DNA from: Prescottella soli
GTDB lineage: Bacteria > Actinomycetota > Actinomycetes > Mycobacteriales > Mycobacteriaceae
Assembly: GCF_040024445.1 (NCBI RefSeq)
Contig: NZ_CP157276.1
Coordinates: forward strand, 682,001-746,000
Direction: 5' to 3'
DNA length: 64,000 nt
Shown: positions 36,643 through 46,546 of the stretch, one piece after another
Layout of the letters: each line of letters starts with the position of its first letter
Numbering within the stretch: the first letter of the stretch is position 1
Translations under genes and position numbers: made by a program
The notes under the pieces: model-generated
What the model was told of the DNA's origin: nothing
Seen by the model: the letters and a program-made list of their open reading frames with translations, nothing else
Database searches by the model: none

Positions 36643-37278
36643 GGCGCTCTGGATCGGCGTGTCCGGGTGGATCGTGCTGGCCGACGCCAGCAGCGTCATG
36701 TCGCTCATGTAGGCGAGCGTGCAGATGTGGAACACCGGATCGTCCGGCAGCGCCTCACGGGACCGGAACCAGACCTGCTGCTGGACAGGAACACCGGGCC
36801 TACGCTCGATCCGGTCGGCCGGCACGTACCGCAGATCCCAGTCGGCCCACTCGCGGAACTCCCACGACATTTCCTCGGACCGGAGCGTCGATGCGTCGGG
36901 CAACTCCTCCGGGTCGGGCACCGGCGGCATCACGTCCTCGTGCTCGATCCCCTCGTCGAGGACGTGGAACGACGCCGACATCGTGAAGATCGCCTGCCCG
37001 TCCTGCACGGCCGTCACCCGGCGCGTGGTGAACGACCGGCCATCGCGAATCCGGTCGACGAGGTACACGATCGGCATGACGGGATTGCCGGGACGCAGGA
37101 AGTAGCCGTGGAGCGAATGGACGTGGAAGTGCTCGTCGACGGTGCGCACCGCGGAGACCAGCGCCTGACCTGCGACCTGCCCGCCGAAGGTGCGCGGGAG
37201 CAGCGTCTCGCTGGCGATCCCCCGGAAGATGTCCTTCTCGAGCCGCTCGAGTTCCAAGATCTGTTCGATCTTCGCCAT
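36457..37278 (-). CDS. tesB: Acyl-CoA thioesterase II
   Basis: A 273-residue double-hotdog thioesterase that releases fatty acids from CoA. Typical motifs are the N-terminal FRGIASETLLPRTFGGQV, VHSLHGYFLRPG, GRSFTTRRV and the C-terminal SLDHALWFMRPFR with catalytic Asp. ATG with AGGAGA 8 bases upstream. It lies 126 bases downstream of pdxS with a terminator between, and its last 186 bases lie opposite the end of the transporter gene. Confidence 0.94.
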   Translation of the reverse strand: MAKIEQILELERLEKDIFRGIASETLLPRTFGGQVAGQALVSAVRTVDEHFHVHSLHGYFLRPGNPVMPIVYLVDRIRDGRSFTTRRVTAVQDGQAIFTMSASFHVLDEGIEHEDVMPPVPDPEELPDASTLRSEEMSWEFREWADWDLRYVPADRIERRPGVPVQQQVWFRSREALPDDPVFHICTLAYMSDMTLLASASTIHPDTPIQSASLDHALWFMRPFRADDWLLYDQTSPSAGFGRALTQGRIFDRSGNLVAAVVQEGLTRLLRAD

Positions 37279-37327
37279 GTGGGGTCTCCTTCCAGGGACG
37301 CCCGCTCAGGCTAGCAACGCAGAAAGA

Positions 37328-37367
37328 CGAACGCGGTGAGGTCCCTTCCGGGTCCTCACCGCGTTCG
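37328..37367 (-). terminator. Terminator downstream of pdxS
   Basis: Perfect 14-bp stem (37328-37341 with 37354-37367) and a 12-base loop, 38 bases after the pdxS stop and 49 bases before the tesB start, suggesting that pdxS and tesB are separate transcripts. Confidence 0.8.
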
Positions 37368-37404
37368 CCGTGTCCAGTGATCCCTCAGGATCGACCGACT
37401 CCGA

Positions 37405-38307
37405 TCACCAGCCGCGATCGGCGAGGCGGTGCGGCTGCGGGATCTCGTCGACGTTGATGCCGACCATGGCCTCGCCGAGTCCGCGGGAGACCTTGGCGAG
37501 CACGTCCGGGTCGTCGTGGAAGGTGGTGGCCTTGACGATCGCGGCGGCGCGCTCGGCGGGGTTGCCGGACTTGAAGATGCCCGAGCCGACGAACACGCCC
37601 TCGGCGCCGAGCTGCATCATCATCGCCGCGTCCGCGGGGGTCGCGATGCCGCCGGCGGTGAACAGGGTGACGGGGAGCTTGCCGGCCTTGGCGACCTCGA
37701 CGACCAGGTCGTAGGGGGCCTGCAGTTCCTTCGCCGCGACGTACAGCTCGTCCTCCGGGAGGGAGGTCAGGCGGCGGATCTCCTGGCGGATCTTGCGCAT
37801 GTGGGTGGTGGCGTTGGAGACGTCACCGGTGCCGGCCTCGCCCTTGGAGCGGATCATCGCCGCGCCCTCGTTGATGCGGCGCAGCGCCTCGCCGAGGTTG
37901 GTGGCACCGCACACGAACGGGACGGTGAAGGAGAACTTGTCGATGTGGTTCTCGTAGTCGGCCGGGGTGAGGACCTCGGACTCGTCGATGTAGTCCACAC
38001 CGAGGGACTGCAGGATCTGGGCCTCGACGAAGTGGCCGATGCGGGCCTTGGCCATGACCGGGATGGAGACGGCCTCGATGATGCCGTCGATCATGTCCGG
38101 GTCCGACATGCGCGAGACGCCGCCCTGCGCGCGGATGTCGGCGGGCACACGCTCGAGCGCCATGACCGCGACAGCACCGGCGTCCTCGGCGATCTTGGCC
38201 TGCTCGGCGGTGACCACGTCCATGATGACGCCGCCCTTGAGCATCTCGGCCATGCCCCGCTTCACGCGTGCAGTGCCGGTAGTGGGGGTGGTGTCGGGGG
38301 TGCTCAC
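37405..38307 (-). CDS. pdxS: Pyridoxal 5'-phosphate synthase lyase subunit
   Basis: A 300-residue TIM-barrel enzyme that makes PLP from ribose 5-phosphate, glyceraldehyde 3-phosphate and ammonia from PdxT. Substrate-binding lysines are in MAKARIGH and KARIG-type segments; [15 protein letters not shown] and [11 protein letters not shown] form the phosphate sites. The GTG at 38307 has AGGAG 6 bases upstream; a longer reading is unsupported. Highly conserved, normal length. Confidence 0.97.
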   Translation of the reverse strand: MSTPDTTPTTGTARVKRGMAEMLKGGVIMDVVTAEQAKIAEDAGAVAVMALERVPADIRAQGGVSRMSDPDMIDGIIEAVSIPVMAKARIGHFVEAQILQSLGVDYIDESEVLTPADYENHIDKFSFTVPFVCGATNLGEALRRINEGAAMIRSKGEAGTGDVSNATTHMRKIRQEIRRLTSLPEDELYVAAKELQAPYDLVVEVAKAGKLPVTLFTAGGIATPADAAMMMQLGAEGVFVGSGIFKSGNPAERAAAIVKATTFHDDPDVLAKVSRGLGEAMVGINVDEIPQPHRLADRGW

Positions 38308-38456
38308 AGCAAACTCCTGGGTTCTCGCCGGCTTCGGATGACTATCTGGCACATGCGGGCCTGACGGCACCGCAGCGCAGTGGCAATTCTAGGACGACAC
38401 CGCGCCAGGCCCGATATCCAGTGCCCGATAGCTGGCCTGCTGTGGCAACCGTCATA

Positions 38457-39473
38457 TCAACGGATCGCCCGGACCTCGGGCTCGTCGACCCTGACCACCG
38501 CCAGGTTCGCCTCCTCGAGCAGATCCGGCAGATCCTGCGGGTACACCGCTTCCCCGGACTGCTGGATGACGCGGATGTCCGACGCGGTGCACCAGCGGTG
38601 CTCGGTGATGGTGCGCTGTTCGAGTTCGGTGAAACCGCCGCCGTGCGGGACGAACTCGTCGGTCCGCAGCGCGAAGAACAGTTCCTCGGACCGGATCAGC
38701 TCCCCCGCGAACGGGAAGATCGCGACCCGACGCCACAACGGTCCGCGCAAGTCCTCGGGCGGCACGGTCCTACCCGTCTCCTCCCGCACCTCACGCACCG
38801 CCGCGGCCCGGAGCGTCTCCCCGGTTTCCACGGCGCCACCGATCGTGAACCAGAACGTGGTCTCCGGCGTCGCCGGGTCGTGCCCACGCATCAGCAGCAC
38901 GCGACCGCGCCCGTCGAGCATCACGACCCGCGCGGACGTGCGCACCTCGTCGAGTTGCAGTCCCGACGGCTCCGCCCGCTCCGCGATCTCGAAGTACGTC
39001 GGCAGCGGCGCGGTGCCGCCCAGGTGGAGCCACCGGACCGGACGGCGGGTGCGCAGGGCCAGGGTGTCGCGCACGGCGTCGTTGTGGAAGCGCCGAGCGA
39101 TGAGGACCCGCGCCTCCGCGTCGGCCAGTTCGGCCACCAACTGCGGTGGGAGCGTGTGGGTGTCGAGTGTCGTCAACGCACCCGACAGCGCGTTCTCGGC
39201 CGTCTCCCGATGCGCCCGGTCGGCGCGCTCGGCCTGGCCCGCGAGGACCGACAGCCGCTTGCTCTCCATCGAGGTGGACGCCATCGCCGCCGCGATCGCC
39301 CGGACCACGACCGCGCGACGCGCGAGCGCGGCATCGAGCGCCTGCCACGACAGGTCGGAGCGCACGTGCAGCCGGTCGAGCCGGTTCGCTGTGCCGTACG
39401 CCCATGCGCCGATCGTCGCGATCACCGCAGCGACCAACGCGACGATCAGGATCGTCATCGCGGAGAAGGTCAC
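38457..39473 (-). CDS. Membrane-anchored Nudix hydrolase
   Basis: A 338-residue protein: one N-terminal TM helix (about 5-26), an Ala/Arg-rich helical segment with LemA-like character (about 30-150), and a C-terminal Nudix domain (about 175-320). The Nudix box GGAVETGETLRAAAVREVREETG region fits G-x5-E-x7-REUxEExGU exactly. Substrate unknown. The GTG start overlaps the pimA stop (GTGA) and GAGG lies 7 bases upstream, so it ends the PIM-lipid operon as Rv2609c does. Confidence 0.85.
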   Translation of the reverse strand: MTFSAMTILIVALVAAVIATIGAWAYGTANRLDRLHVRSDLSWQALDAALARRAVVVRAIAAAMASTSMESKRLSVLAGQAERADRAHRETAENALSGALTTLDTHTLPPQLVAELADAEARVLIARRFHNDAVRDTLALRTRRPVRWLHLGGTAPLPTYFEIAERAEPSGLQLDEVRTSARVVMLDGRGRVLLMRGHDPATPETTFWFTIGGAVETGETLRAAAVREVREETGRTVPPEDLRGPLWRRVAIFPFAGELIRSEELFFALRTDEFVPHGGGFTELEQRTITEHRWCTASDIRVIQQSGEAVYPQDLPDLLEEANLAVVRVDEPEVRAIR

Positions 39474-40597
39474 GAACGGACCTCGCTCACGCCGGTGGAG
39501 CCGACCGTGACCGTCTCGTACACGCGCAGGATCTGCTCGGCGACGACCGGCCAGTCGTACTCGGCCACGACTGCACTGGCCACGTCGGTCAGCGCCCGGC
39601 GCCGGTCCTCGTCACCGAGGACCGTGTCGATCGCCCCCGCGAGGGCCGCCGAGTCGCCGACCGGCACGAGCAGGCCCGCGGTGCCGTCGCGCAGGACCCG
39701 CCGGAAGGCGTCGAGCTCGCTGGCGACGACGGGCGCACCCGCCGCCATCGCCTCGACCAACACGATGCCGAAGCTCTCACCGCCCAGGTTCGGTGCGCAG
39801 TACACGTCGACGCTACGGAGGGCGGAGGCCTTCTCCTCGTCGCTCACCTGACCGAGCAGCCGAAGGTGGCGGGCGTGACGGCCCGCCTCCTTGAGCAGCT
39901 TCTCCTCGTCACCGCGGCCCACCACCAGGACCTCGAGATCCGGGTACTTCTCGACCAGCGCCGGCAGGGCGCCCAGCAGCACCGCCATCCCCTTGCGCGG
40001 CTCGTCGTAGCGGCCGAGGAACAACACCGTCTTCCCGGGGCGCGGGTATCCGGGCAGCGGCTCGGCGGTCGCGAACGCCGACACGTCGACGCCGTTGGGG
40101 ATCTCGACCGCGTCCGAGCCGAGCGACTCGACCTGCCAACGCCGCGCCAGCTCCGACACCGCGATCCGTCCGCTGATCTTCTCCAGGTACGGCTGCAACA
40201 CACCCTGAAACGTGCTGAGCACCAACGACTTCGTCGTGGACGTGTGGAAGGTCGCCACGATCGGGCCCTCAGCGATCTTCATCGCGAGCATCGACAGGCT
40301 CGGCGCGTTGGGCTCGTGGATGTGCAGGACGTCGAAGTCGTTCTCGGCGATCCAGCGCCGGGTCCGCGCGTACGACACCGGCCCGAACGTCAGACGGGCC
40401 ACCGAGCCGTTGTAGGGAATGGCGACGGCGCGCCCGGCCGACACCACGAAGTCCGGCAGTTCGGTGCCGTCGGATGCGGGTGCGAGAACGCTGACCTTGT
40501 GGCCCCGCTCGATGAGCACCTCGGCGAGCTCCACGACGTGCGCTTGTACACCGCCCGGCACGTCGAAGGAGTACGGGCAGACCATGCCGATCTTCAT
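39470..40597 (-). CDS. pimA: Phosphatidylinositol alpha-mannosyltransferase
   Basis: A 375-residue GT4 glycosyltransferase that adds the first mannose to phosphatidylinositol, starting PIM, LM and LAM synthesis at the inner membrane face. GT-B features: N-terminal MVCPYSFDVPGGVQ acceptor loop, HIHEPNAPSLS, and the C-terminal E-x7-E motif in SFGIVLVEAMAAG. Starts at an ATG overlapping the acyltransferase stop (ATGA) and overlaps the Nudix gene at its end. Confidence 0.96.
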   Translation of the reverse strand: MKIGMVCPYSFDVPGGVQAHVVELAEVLIERGHKVSVLAPASDGTELPDFVVSAGRAVAIPYNGSVARLTFGPVSYARTRRWIAENDFDVLHIHEPNAPSLSMLAMKIAEGPIVATFHTSTTKSLVLSTFQGVLQPYLEKISGRIAVSELARRWQVESLGSDAVEIPNGVDVSAFATAEPLPGYPRPGKTVLFLGRYDEPRKGMAVLLGALPALVEKYPDLEVLVVGRGDEEKLLKEAGRHARHLRLLGQVSDEEKASALRSVDVYCAPNLGGESFGIVLVEAMAAGAPVVASELDAFRRVLRDGTAGLLVPVGDSAALAGAIDTVLGDEDRRRALTDVASAVVAEYDWPVVAEQILRVYETVTVGSTGVSEVRS

Positions 40598-41499
40598 CGC
40601 GACTCCATGCGTGCGCGACGGGCCTCGGACAGGTCGTCCAGCCACAGCGGCTGGAGCATGTGCCAGTCCGCCGGGTGCGCGGCGATGTTGGAGGCGAAGC
40701 GGTCGGCCAGCGCCTGCGTGGCCCCCTCGACGCCGACCGAGACGTCGATCGGCTCAGCGATCGAGAATCCCCACCCACCGTCGGTGAACCAGCAGTGCAC
40801 CGGCAACAGGGCCGCGCCGGTCTCGATCGCGAGCTTGGCCGGGCCGGCCGGCATCCGGGTGGGTTCGCCGAAGAACGTGACCGGCACGCCCTTGGCCGCC
40901 AGGTCACGCTCGCCGAGCAGGCACACGATCTTGTTCTCGCGCAGCCGCTTCGCCAGCTCCCCGAACGGCGGCTGCTCACCGCCGCTGAGCGGGAAGATCT
41001 CGAACCCGAGGCTCTCTCGGTAGGCGACGAACCGCCGGTACAGCGATTCGGGCTTCAGGCGTTCGGCGACTGTGGACAGTCCGCCCCACGTCTGCGCGCA
41101 CCACACCCCGGCCATGTCCCAGTTCCCGGTGTGCGGCAGCGCCAGGATCGCGCCCTTGCCGCCGGCCATCGCCTTCTCGAGGTGCTCGGTCCCGACGACG
41201 GTGCGATCGACCTTCGCCTTGGTCTCCGCCAGGTCCATCGACGGCAGCCGGAAGGCCTCGCGCCAGTAGCGGGCGTACGAGCGCAGCGAGTCGCGGACCA
41301 GATCGTCCGGCACCTGCTCCGGCGGCACACCGAGAACACGAGCGAGGTTGCGACGCAACTGCTGCGGGCCGCCACCACGGCGCGCGGCGAAGTCCGCTCC
41401 GGCGTCGAAGATCGCGGTCGCCAGCCGTTCCGGCAGCGCCCGCACGACGCGCCAGCCGGTCGCGTACCCGAGGTCGGTCGCCCGCTCCGAGATGTTCAC
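40594..41499 (-). CDS. PIM acyltransferase (PatA-like)
   Basis: A 301-residue membrane-associated LPLAT-family acyltransferase that places a fatty acid on the mannose of PIM1/PIM2. The catalytic H-x4-D motif is in PHTGNWD, followed by GERDLAAKG and the FFGEPTRMPAGPA substrate segment. GTG start with GGAGG four bases upstream, overlapping the pgsA-type stop. Order thrS-HIT-pgsA-patA-pimA is the conserved PIM operon of mycolata (Rv2611c position). Confidence 0.93.
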   Translation of the reverse strand: MNISERATDLGYATGWRVVRALPERLATAIFDAGADFAARRGGGPQQLRRNLARVLGVPPEQVPDDLVRDSLRSYARYWREAFRLPSMDLAETKAKVDRTVVGTEHLEKAMAGGKGAILALPHTGNWDMAGVWCAQTWGGLSTVAERLKPESLYRRFVAYRESLGFEIFPLSGGEQPPFGELAKRLRENKIVCLLGERDLAAKGVPVTFFGEPTRMPAGPAKLAIETGAALLPVHCWFTDGGWGFSIAEPIDVSVGVEGATQALADRFASNIAAHPADWHMLQPLWLDDLSEARRARMESR

Positions 41500-42194
41500 G
41501 AGGCCTCCCCCGCACCGTGGTTCTCGGTGGCGTGATTCTCAGTCGCGCCCGGCGCGATCGGCAGCAGATCACGGGCACCGACCGAGTTGCGGACCGCGAG
41601 CACCCGCTGGAACACCGTGATGATGCTCGCGACCGCGAGGATCCACATCGCCACGTGCAAGGACCAGTGCAGCCACCCGATGTCGAAATGTCCTGCGATA
41701 CCTGTGAGTCCGGCACCGACCAGAACGATGATCAACCGATCCGGGCGCTCGATGAGGCCGCCGTCGGCGGACAGGCCGCTGGCCTCCGCGCGCGCCTTGG
41801 CGTACGAGATCACCTGCGAGGTGACGAGACAGATCAGCGTCGCGATCAGCAGGCTCTTGCTGTTCTCGTGGTAGACGGCCCACCACGCGAGGCCGGCGAA
41901 GATCGCGCCGTCGGCCAATCGGTCGCACGTGGCGTCCAGCACCGCGCCGTACCGCGTGCCGCCCCCACGGGCACGCGCCATGGCGCCGTCGAGCATGTCG
42001 AACATGACGAAGAACCAGATCAGAATGGTTCCCCAGAACAGATGCCCCGACGGGAAGAGTGTCAACGCGCCCGCGATGCTCGCGACGGTGCCGATCACCG
42101 TGACCGCGTCCGGAGTCAGCCCCGTCTTCACCAAGGCCCGGCCCATCGGGGCCGTCACCTTGGACACCGAGGCACGTCCGAAGAAACTCAGCAT
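41496..42194 (-). CDS. pgsA: CDP-alcohol phosphatidyltransferase (phosphatidylinositol phosphate synthase type)
   Basis: A 232-residue membrane enzyme. The CDP-alcohol motif D-G-x2-A-R-x8-G-x3-D-x3-D is complete (from MLDGAMARARGGG to DATCDRLAD), within six TM helices. In mycobacteria the homologue makes phosphatidylinositol phosphate from CDP-diacylglycerol and inositol phosphate, the precursor of PIMs, which fits the acyltransferase and pimA genes that follow. The ATG at 42194 lies after GGAGCAGG. A longer frame into the HIT gene has no support. Confidence 0.94.
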   Translation of the reverse strand: MLSFFGRASVSKVTAPMGRALVKTGLTPDAVTVIGTVASIAGALTLFPSGHLFWGTILIWFFVMFDMLDGAMARARGGGTRYGAVLDATCDRLADGAIFAGLAWWAVYHENSKSLLIATLICLVTSQVISYAKARAEASGLSADGGLIERPDRLIIVLVGAGLTGIAGHFDIGWLHWSLHVAMWILAVASIITVFQRVLAVRNSVGARDLLPIAPGATENHATENHGAGEAS

Positions 42195-42288
42195 CCTGCT
42201 CCCCCCTCCCGCATCCGGTCGTGGTGCCGGGCCCTCGCAGACCCGGGTTCCGATCCTGCCATGCTGCGCCCCCGACGACGTCGGCGAA

Positions 42289-42849
42289 TCACTCGTTCCA
42301 GGCCCCCGCAAGCAGTGCCCGTGTCTCCCGGAGCAGCTGCGGCATCACCTTCGCTCCCCCGAGGATGGTGATGAAGTTCGCGTCGCCGCCCCAGCGCGGA
42401 ACGATGTGCTGATGCAGGTGCTCGGCCAGCGATCCGCCGGCCGCCGCACCGAGGTTGAGTCCGACGTTGAACCCGTCCGGACGGGAGACCCGCTTGATGA
42501 CGCGGATCGCCTGCTGCGTGAACGCCATCAGCTCGGAGCTCTCCTCCGGCGTCAGATCCTCGAGCGCCGCGACCCTGCGGTACGGCACCACCATCAGATG
42601 ACCGGGGTTGTACGGGTACAGGTTGAGCACCGCGTACACCGATTCGCCGCGCGCGACGATCAGCCCCTCCTCGTCGCTCATCTTCGGGATCTCGCTGAAC
42701 GGACCCTCGCTCGAGCTCGACGTCTTGGGCGCCTCCGCGATGTACGACATCCGGTGCGGAGACCACAGCCGCTGCAGCCGGTCCGGGTCGCCCGGGCCGG
42801 TGTCGACGAGCGCGCCGGTCTCGGTGTTGCCGTTCGTCTGGTCGGTCAC
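42289..42849 (-). CDS. HIT-domain nucleotide hydrolase/phosphorylase
   Basis: A 186-residue histidine-triad protein with the catalytic HLHQHIV motif near residue 146 and the GHLMVVPYR segment. Related to diadenosine-tetraphosphate (AP4A) phosphorylase-like HIT proteins. GTG start overlapping the thrS stop (GTGA). AP4A is a by-product of aminoacyl-tRNA synthetases, so the coupling with thrS may be functional. 94 bases separate it from pgsA. Confidence 0.9.
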   Translation of the reverse strand: MTDQTNGNTETGALVDTGPGDPDRLQRLWSPHRMSYIAEAPKTSSSSEGPFSEIPKMSDEEGLIVARGESVYAVLNLYPYNPGHLMVVPYRRVAALEDLTPEESSELMAFTQQAIRVIKRVSRPDGFNVGLNLGAAAGGSLAEHLHQHIVPRWGGDANFITILGGAKVMPQLLRETRALLAGAWNE

Positions 42850-44897
42850 TGGGCACCGCCGAGAAGTTCGGCCGTGGGCGAGGCGTTGTCACGCCGCGCG
42901 ATCCACGACCCGATGGCCTCCACGGCATCCTTCACCGGCACACCGTTGATCTGCGTGCCGTCCCGGAAACGGAAGCTCACCGCGCCGGCCTCGACGTCCC
43001 GCTCGCCCGCGAGGAGCATGAACGGAACCTTCTGCGTGGTGTGGGTGCGGATCTTCTTCTGCATCCGGTCGTCGCTGGCATCGACCTCGGCGCGGACGCC
43101 GATCGCCTTGAGCTGCTTGACGACGTCGAACAGGTGGTCCTCGTGCGCCTCCGCGACCGGGATGCCCACGACCTGGACCGGTGCGAGCCACGCCGGGAAC
43201 GCGCCCGCGTAGTGCTCGGTCAGGACACCGAAGAACCGCTCGATGGAACCGAACAGGGCGCGGTGGATCATCACCGGGCGCTGCTTGGTGCCGTCGGAGC
43301 CGGTGAACTCGAGATCGAAGCGCTCAGGCAGGTTGAAGTCGAGCTGGATGGTCGACATCTGCCAGCTCCGGCCGAGGGCGTCCTGCACCTGCACCGAGAT
43401 CTTGGGGCCGTAGAACGCGGCTCCGCCCGGGTCCGGGACCAGGTTCAGCCCGGACGCGGTGCCGACCTCGGCGAGCGTGTTGGTCGCCTCCTCCCACAGC
43501 GCGTCGTCGCCGACGAACTTGTCGGGGTTCTTGGTCGACAGCTCGAGGTAGAAGTCGTCGAGGCCGTAGTCCTTGAGCAGACCCAGCACGAACTGCAGCG
43601 TGGTGGTCAGCTCGTCGCGCATCTGCTCCTTGGTGCAGTAGATGTGCGCGTCGTCCTGCGTCATGCCGCGGACACGGGTCAGACCGTGCACGACGCCGGA
43701 CTTCTCGTAGCGGTACACCGAGCCGAACTCGAACAGGCGCAGCGGCAGCTCACGGTACGAGCGTCCGCGCGACCCGAACACGAGGTTGTGCATCGGGCAG
43801 TTCATCGGCTTGAGGTAGTAGTCCTGGCCCGGCTTGCGGACGGTGCCGTCCTCGTTCAGCTCCTCGTCGATGTGCATCGCCGGGAACATGCCGTCCTTGT
43901 ACCAGTCGAGGTGACCGGAGACCTCGTACAGATGCCCCTTGGTGATGTGCGGGGAGTAGACGAACTCGTAGCCCTCCTCGACGTGCCGCTTGCGGGAGTA
44001 GTTCTCCATCTCCTGGCGGATGATGCCGCCCTTGGGATGGAACACCGGCAGGCCCGAGCCGAGCTCGTCGGGGAACGAGAACAGATCGAGTTCCGCACCG
44101 AGCTTGCGGTGGTCGCGGCGCTCGGCCTCTTCCAGCAGTTCGAGGTGCTTGTCGAGCGCCTCGCTCGACTCCCACGCGGTGCCGTAGATGCGCTGCAGGT
44201 CCTCACGGCTCTGATCGCCGCGCCAGTAGGCGGCCGAGCTGCGCGTGATCTTGAATGCCGGAATGTACTTGGTGGTGGGGATGTGCGGGCCGCGGCACAG
44301 GTCCTTCCAGATCACCTCGCCCGTACGCGGGTTCAGATTGTCGTAGATGGTCAGCTCACCGCCGCCGACCTCCATGACCTCCGGGTCGTCGATGCCGGAC
44401 TTGTCGTCGATCAGCTCGAGCTTGAAGGGCTCGTTCGCCAGTTCCGTGCGGGCGTCGTCGAGATCCTCCACGACACGACGCGAGAAGCGCTGCGCGTCCT
44501 TGACGATCTTCTTCATGCGCTTCTCGAGCTTGGCCAGATCCTCCGGAGTGAACGGACGGTCAACCTGGAAGTCGTAGTAGAAGCCGTCCTTGATCGGCGG
44601 ACCGATGCCGAGCTTGGCCTCGGGGAACTCCTGCTGGACGGCCTGGGCGAGCACGTGCGCGGCCGAGTGCCGGATCACGCTGCGGCCGTCCTCGGTGTCC
44701 GCGGCAACCGCCTCGACCTCGACGTCGACGTCGGGAATCCAGGACAGGTCCTTGAGCTGGCCTTCGGCGTCACGGACGACGACGATGGCGTCGGACCCCT
44801 TACCGGGCAGCCCGGCCTCGCGCACCGCCGTGCCCGCAGTAGTCCCGGCGGGCACTCGGACGCGTGCGGCTGGGGTAACGGATGCGGGCGTGGTCAC
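42846..44897 (-). CDS. thrS: Threonyl-tRNA synthetase
   Basis: A 683-residue class II synthetase. TGS domain at the N-terminus (about 5-75), editing domain with [10 protein letters not shown] (H-x3-H zinc/editing site), catalytic domain with [10 protein letters not shown] and [13 protein letters not shown], and the C-terminal anticodon domain. Slightly long because of an Ala/Thr-rich N-terminus. GTG with AGGAGC about 8 bases upstream. It leads the transcript thrS-HIT-pgsA-patA-pimA-Nudix. No T-box leader was recognised. Confidence 0.97.
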   Translation of the reverse strand: MTTPASVTPAARVRVPAGTTAGTAVREAGLPGKGSDAIVVVRDAEGQLKDLSWIPDVDVEVEAVAADTEDGRSVIRHSAAHVLAQAVQQEFPEAKLGIGPPIKDGFYYDFQVDRPFTPEDLAKLEKRMKKIVKDAQRFSRRVVEDLDDARTELANEPFKLELIDDKSGIDDPEVMEVGGGELTIYDNLNPRTGEVIWKDLCRGPHIPTTKYIPAFKITRSSAAYWRGDQSREDLQRIYGTAWESSEALDKHLELLEEAERRDHRKLGAELDLFSFPDELGSGLPVFHPKGGIIRQEMENYSRKRHVEEGYEFVYSPHITKGHLYEVSGHLDWYKDGMFPAMHIDEELNEDGTVRKPGQDYYLKPMNCPMHNLVFGSRGRSYRELPLRLFEFGSVYRYEKSGVVHGLTRVRGMTQDDAHIYCTKEQMRDELTTTLQFVLGLLKDYGLDDFYLELSTKNPDKFVGDDALWEEATNTLAEVGTASGLNLVPDPGGAAFYGPKISVQVQDALGRSWQMSTIQLDFNLPERFDLEFTGSDGTKQRPVMIHRALFGSIERFFGVLTEHYAGAFPAWLAPVQVVGIPVAEAHEDHLFDVVKQLKAIGVRAEVDASDDRMQKKIRTHTTQKVPFMLLAGERDVEAGAVSFRFRDGTQINGVPVKDAVEAIGSWIARRDNASPTAELLGGAQ

Positions 44898-45007
44898 GGC
44901 GATGCGCTCCTAGGTATGAAGGTGTGCCCCCGGATGAGGGGCGATCCCATGTTATCGGCACCGCGTCGCCATCAGTGGAGCCGTCCCGCTGTCGGGTCGG
45001 CGCGCAG

Positions 45008-45496
45008 CTACAGCGGGCTCTCCAGCCACGCCTGATCGAGTCCCACCCACGTCCCGATGAGGCCGAAGGTGCCCAGCATCCAGAGGGTCAGCACCACGAC
45101 GACGGACGTGAACAACACTCCGGTTCCTTTGACGACGCCGGACTGCCGGGAGAACCAGGCCATGAACCGGTCGTACCTCGCGCGGGCCCAGTGCAGCAGT
45201 CGGTGCGCCCACGCGAACTCGGACGCCAGGATTCCCAGCCCGGCGAAGACGGTCAGCCAGCCGGGTCCGGGATAGGGGACGGTCACGATCCCGACCGCGA
45301 GCACGACCACACCGACGAGGCCCACACCGAGCCGGTACGCCAGATTCAGGGAGGGGTTCGCGGCGATCCGCGCGCGACGGCGGCGCCATCTGCTCTCCGC
45401 CTCTTCGAGCGCCTCGATCGGATGGAAGCCGTCCTCGTGCGACACCACCGACGCGTCGGCGCCGACCGTACGACCGCTCACCCTTCGGTCACTCAC
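45008..45496 (-). CDS. PGPGW-motif membrane protein (TIGR02611-like)
   Basis: A 162-residue protein with the diagnostic PYPGPGW motif between TM helices and a FAGLGILASEFAWAHRLL segment, then a last TM pair near the C-terminus. An Arg-rich cytosolic stretch precedes the first TM. Function unknown for the family. GTG start at 45496 has only a weak GGG upstream; a GTG 15 bases further in is possible. It lies about 110 bases upstream of thrS on the same strand. Confidence 0.8.
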   Translation of the reverse strand: MSDRRVSGRTVGADASVVSHEDGFHPIEALEEAESRWRRRRARIAANPSLNLAYRLGVGLVGVVVLAVGIVTVPYPGPGWLTVFAGLGILASEFAWAHRLLHWARARYDRFMAWFSRQSGVVKGTGVLFTSVVVVLTLWMLGTFGLIGTWVGLDQAWLESPL

Positions 45497-45669
45497 AAGC
45501 TGTACCCGCTGTCGCGTCGACGTTCGTGTCGGTCCGACGCCGACGATTCCCAGCGTACCGACGGTCTCGATCGGGGCACCGGACTCGCGACCTGCCGCGA
45601 TGCCGCGCGGGACCGAACTGATCGGATGATTCGGGCACCTCGCCGCACGCCCTGCACGATAGTGATCCG

Positions 45670-46407
45670 ATGCACACGACCAGCAGAGCTAAACGACTGT
45701 CCGCCGCGATCGCGGTGACCGCGACCTGCGCGCTTCTCCTCACCGGATGCGCATCCGACGGCTCGAACGCTCCCGCACCCGGCGACACCACAGGAATCGA
45801 CACCCGGGCCACCGGCACCGCAACGGGGACGCCCGACACCCTGACCGTCGCCCTGGGGGTCCAGACTCAGGCGCCGGACGCGAAGTCCGCACTCGAATCG
45901 AACGCCCAGAAGACGACGGCGCTGATCGACACGTTGAAGGGCAGAGGGATTCCGGCCGACGACATCCAGACCAGCGGGTTGTCCGTGAATCCGACCTTCG
46001 AAGGCGGGTCCGGCCGCATCACCGGCTACCAGGTGACGAATCGGGTGACCGCCACCCTGCACGACATCGAGTCGGCCGGCACCCTGATCGACGCGGCGGC
46101 CGCGGCCGCGGGCGATGCGATCCGAGTCGAACAGACCACCTTCTCCATCTCCGACGACAGCGAACTGCGCGCGCAGGCGCGGGCCCGCGCGGTGCGACAG
46201 GCACAGGACCAGGCAAAACAGATCGCCGAGGCGGCCGGTGTCAAGCTCGGGGCGCTGCGGTCGATCGTCGAGGAGCCTGCGAACCAGCCGGCACCGCTGA
46301 TGCGCTCACCGATGGCCTTCGACCAGGTAGCGGCCGCGTCGACACCGATCGAGGCCGGAAACCAGGAACTGACGGTGAACGTCACCGTCACGTACGACAT
46401 CGGCTGA
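45670..46407 (+). CDS. SIMPL-domain (DUF541) lipoprotein
   Basis: A 245-residue exported lipoprotein: lipobox LLTGC (Cys 27), a Thr/Gly-rich linker, then a SIMPL/DUF541 domain (about 55-245) with the typical alternation of beta strands and the A-x-R-A-R-A-V-R-Q-A helix. Relatives include oxidative-stress and BP26-type outer proteins with no firm enzymatic role. The gene is monocistronic and followed by a strong terminator. It is divergent from the PGPGW gene, with 173 bases between. Confidence 0.85.
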   Translation: MHTTSRAKRLSAAIAVTATCALLLTGCASDGSNAPAPGDTTGIDTRATGTATGTPDTLTVALGVQTQAPDAKSALESNAQKTTALIDTLKGRGIPADDIQTSGLSVNPTFEGGSGRITGYQVTNRVTATLHDIESAGTLIDAAAAAAGDAIRVEQTTFSISDDSELRAQARARAVRQAQDQAKQIAEAAGVKLGALRSIVEEPANQPAPLMRSPMAFDQVAAASTPIEAGNQELTVNVTVTYDIG

Positions 46408-46431
46408 ACAGGCGACCTACCGAGGGAAACA

Positions 46432-46469
46432 GAGAAGGCCCCGTCCGATTTCTCGGACGGGGCCTTCTC
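46432..46469 (+). terminator. Terminator between the SIMPL gene and tRNA-Val
   Basis: Perfect 17-bp stem (46432-46448 with 46453-46469) and a TTTC loop, 24 bases after the SIMPL stop. It also lies 5 bases past the 3' end of the convergent tRNA-Val, so it can end both transcripts. Confidence 0.88.
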
Positions 46470-46474
46470 GTGTG

Positions 46475-46546
46475 TGGTCCCGGCTGGGATCGAACCAGCG
46501 ACCTCCCCGGTGTGAACGGGACGCTCTTCCACTGAGCCACGGGACC
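46475..46546 (-). tRNA. tRNA-Val (CAC)
   Basis: A 72-base cloverleaf with GGTCCCG/CGGGACC acceptor arms and T-loop GGTTCGATCC; the anticodon loop TTCACAC gives CAC, reading GTG. CCA is not encoded. A -10-like TAGTGT lies upstream on the minus strand (46583-46588). It is read opposite to the tRNA array at 47174-47673. Confidence 0.95.
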
